DNA of 64,000 nt, taken from contig JAVUNC010000019.1 of assembly GCA_032173965.1 (NCBI GenBank), forward strand, positions 9,287,234 through 9,351,233, in the 5' to 3' direction. The notes beneath the pieces were generated by a model, which was not told where the DNA came from, ran no database searches, and saw only the letters and a program-made list of their open reading frames with translations. Below, in pieces: positions 63,839 through 64,000 of this stretch (position 1 is the first letter of the stretch; each line of letters opens with the position of its first letter). The stretch comes from Sitta carolinensis. Lineage: Eukaryota; Chordata; Aves; Passeriformes; Sittidae. Position numbers and translations under genes: made by a program.

Positions 63839-63850
63839 TATTTAACAGAG
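63839..63850 (-). repeat. 12-bp boundary repeat, copy 2 (reverse complement)
   Basis: TATTTAACAGAG, the exact reverse complement of 57762-57773, at the edge of the satellite remnant. The DNA beyond it (63851-64000) is ordinary AT-rich sequence with an A-run near 63939. Confidence 0.75.
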
Positions 63851-64000
63851 TAGAAGAGAAAGAAAAAGGCATACCAGGAAGTTCAAACTTTGACCTGGTA
63901 ATTCTCTAACAAGGTAAGGAAAAACTTACTGAAGGAAAAAAAAAAACTAAACCAAGCCACCAAACCCTATGAACAAAATGTCTTTTTCAAATACAATAGC

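Noticed and set aside
1..64000. tRNA, 5S, U-snRNA, 7SK, Y RNA genes, CRISPR arrays or operons
   Set aside because: I looked for the characteristic box sequences and repeat-spacer patterns on both strands and saw none; the sequence is of vertebrate type.

Overview
The window looks like a gene-poor, AT-rich stretch of a bird (sauropsid) nuclear chromosome. The evidence is two copies of the CR1 LINE family (one carrying a decayed reverse-transcriptase tail), one LTR of endogenous-retrovirus type with a clean target duplication, very sparse interspersed repeats, and many short simple-sequence tracts. I found no convincing multi-exon protein-coding gene, no rRNA, tRNA or snRNA gene, and nothing prokaryotic. 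Most long open frames are chance, repeat-derived or low-complexity. The region is best read as intergenic desert or the inside of a very long intron.

Layout. 1-25 kb is mostly unique AT-rich DNA with one possible small exon (765-834), a short CR1 3' end (about 1600-1785), a CATATC microsatellite, several perfect or near-perfect palindromes, and a 192-codon open frame (10342-10920). 25.1-25.8 kb is a CR1 on the minus strand. 26.46-26.61 kb is a compound TTTA / G-run / poly-T array. 28.97-29.17 kb is a small CpG-rich patch. It is followed by a solo LTR (29246-29786) flanked by the 6-bp repeat AAATCC. 30-55.9 kb is again unique AT-rich DNA with homopolymer tracts and a few more GC/CpG-rich patches that are candidates for conserved non-coding regulatory elements (about 36.3, 36.9, 43.1 and 46.1 kb).

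The most unusual part is 55.97-63.85 kb. Two nearly identical arms of about 1.08 kb lie in opposite orientation, 5.7 kb apart. The left arm is followed on its inner side by about 720 bp of a GC-rich pentamer satellite. The right arm has a short piece of similar sequence on its outer side. The 12-bp string CTCTGTTAAATA borders the satellite on the left, and its reverse complement borders the satellite piece on the right. Flipping the spacer between the arms would put one arm copy, with satellite on both sides, between two direct copies of that 12-mer. That is what a target-site duplication looks like. So either a recent inversion by recombination between the arms has occurred (or is polymorphic), or the assembly has the spacer the wrong way round. 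The satellite-arm-satellite unit itself appears to be a composite mobile or duplicated element that I do not recognise.
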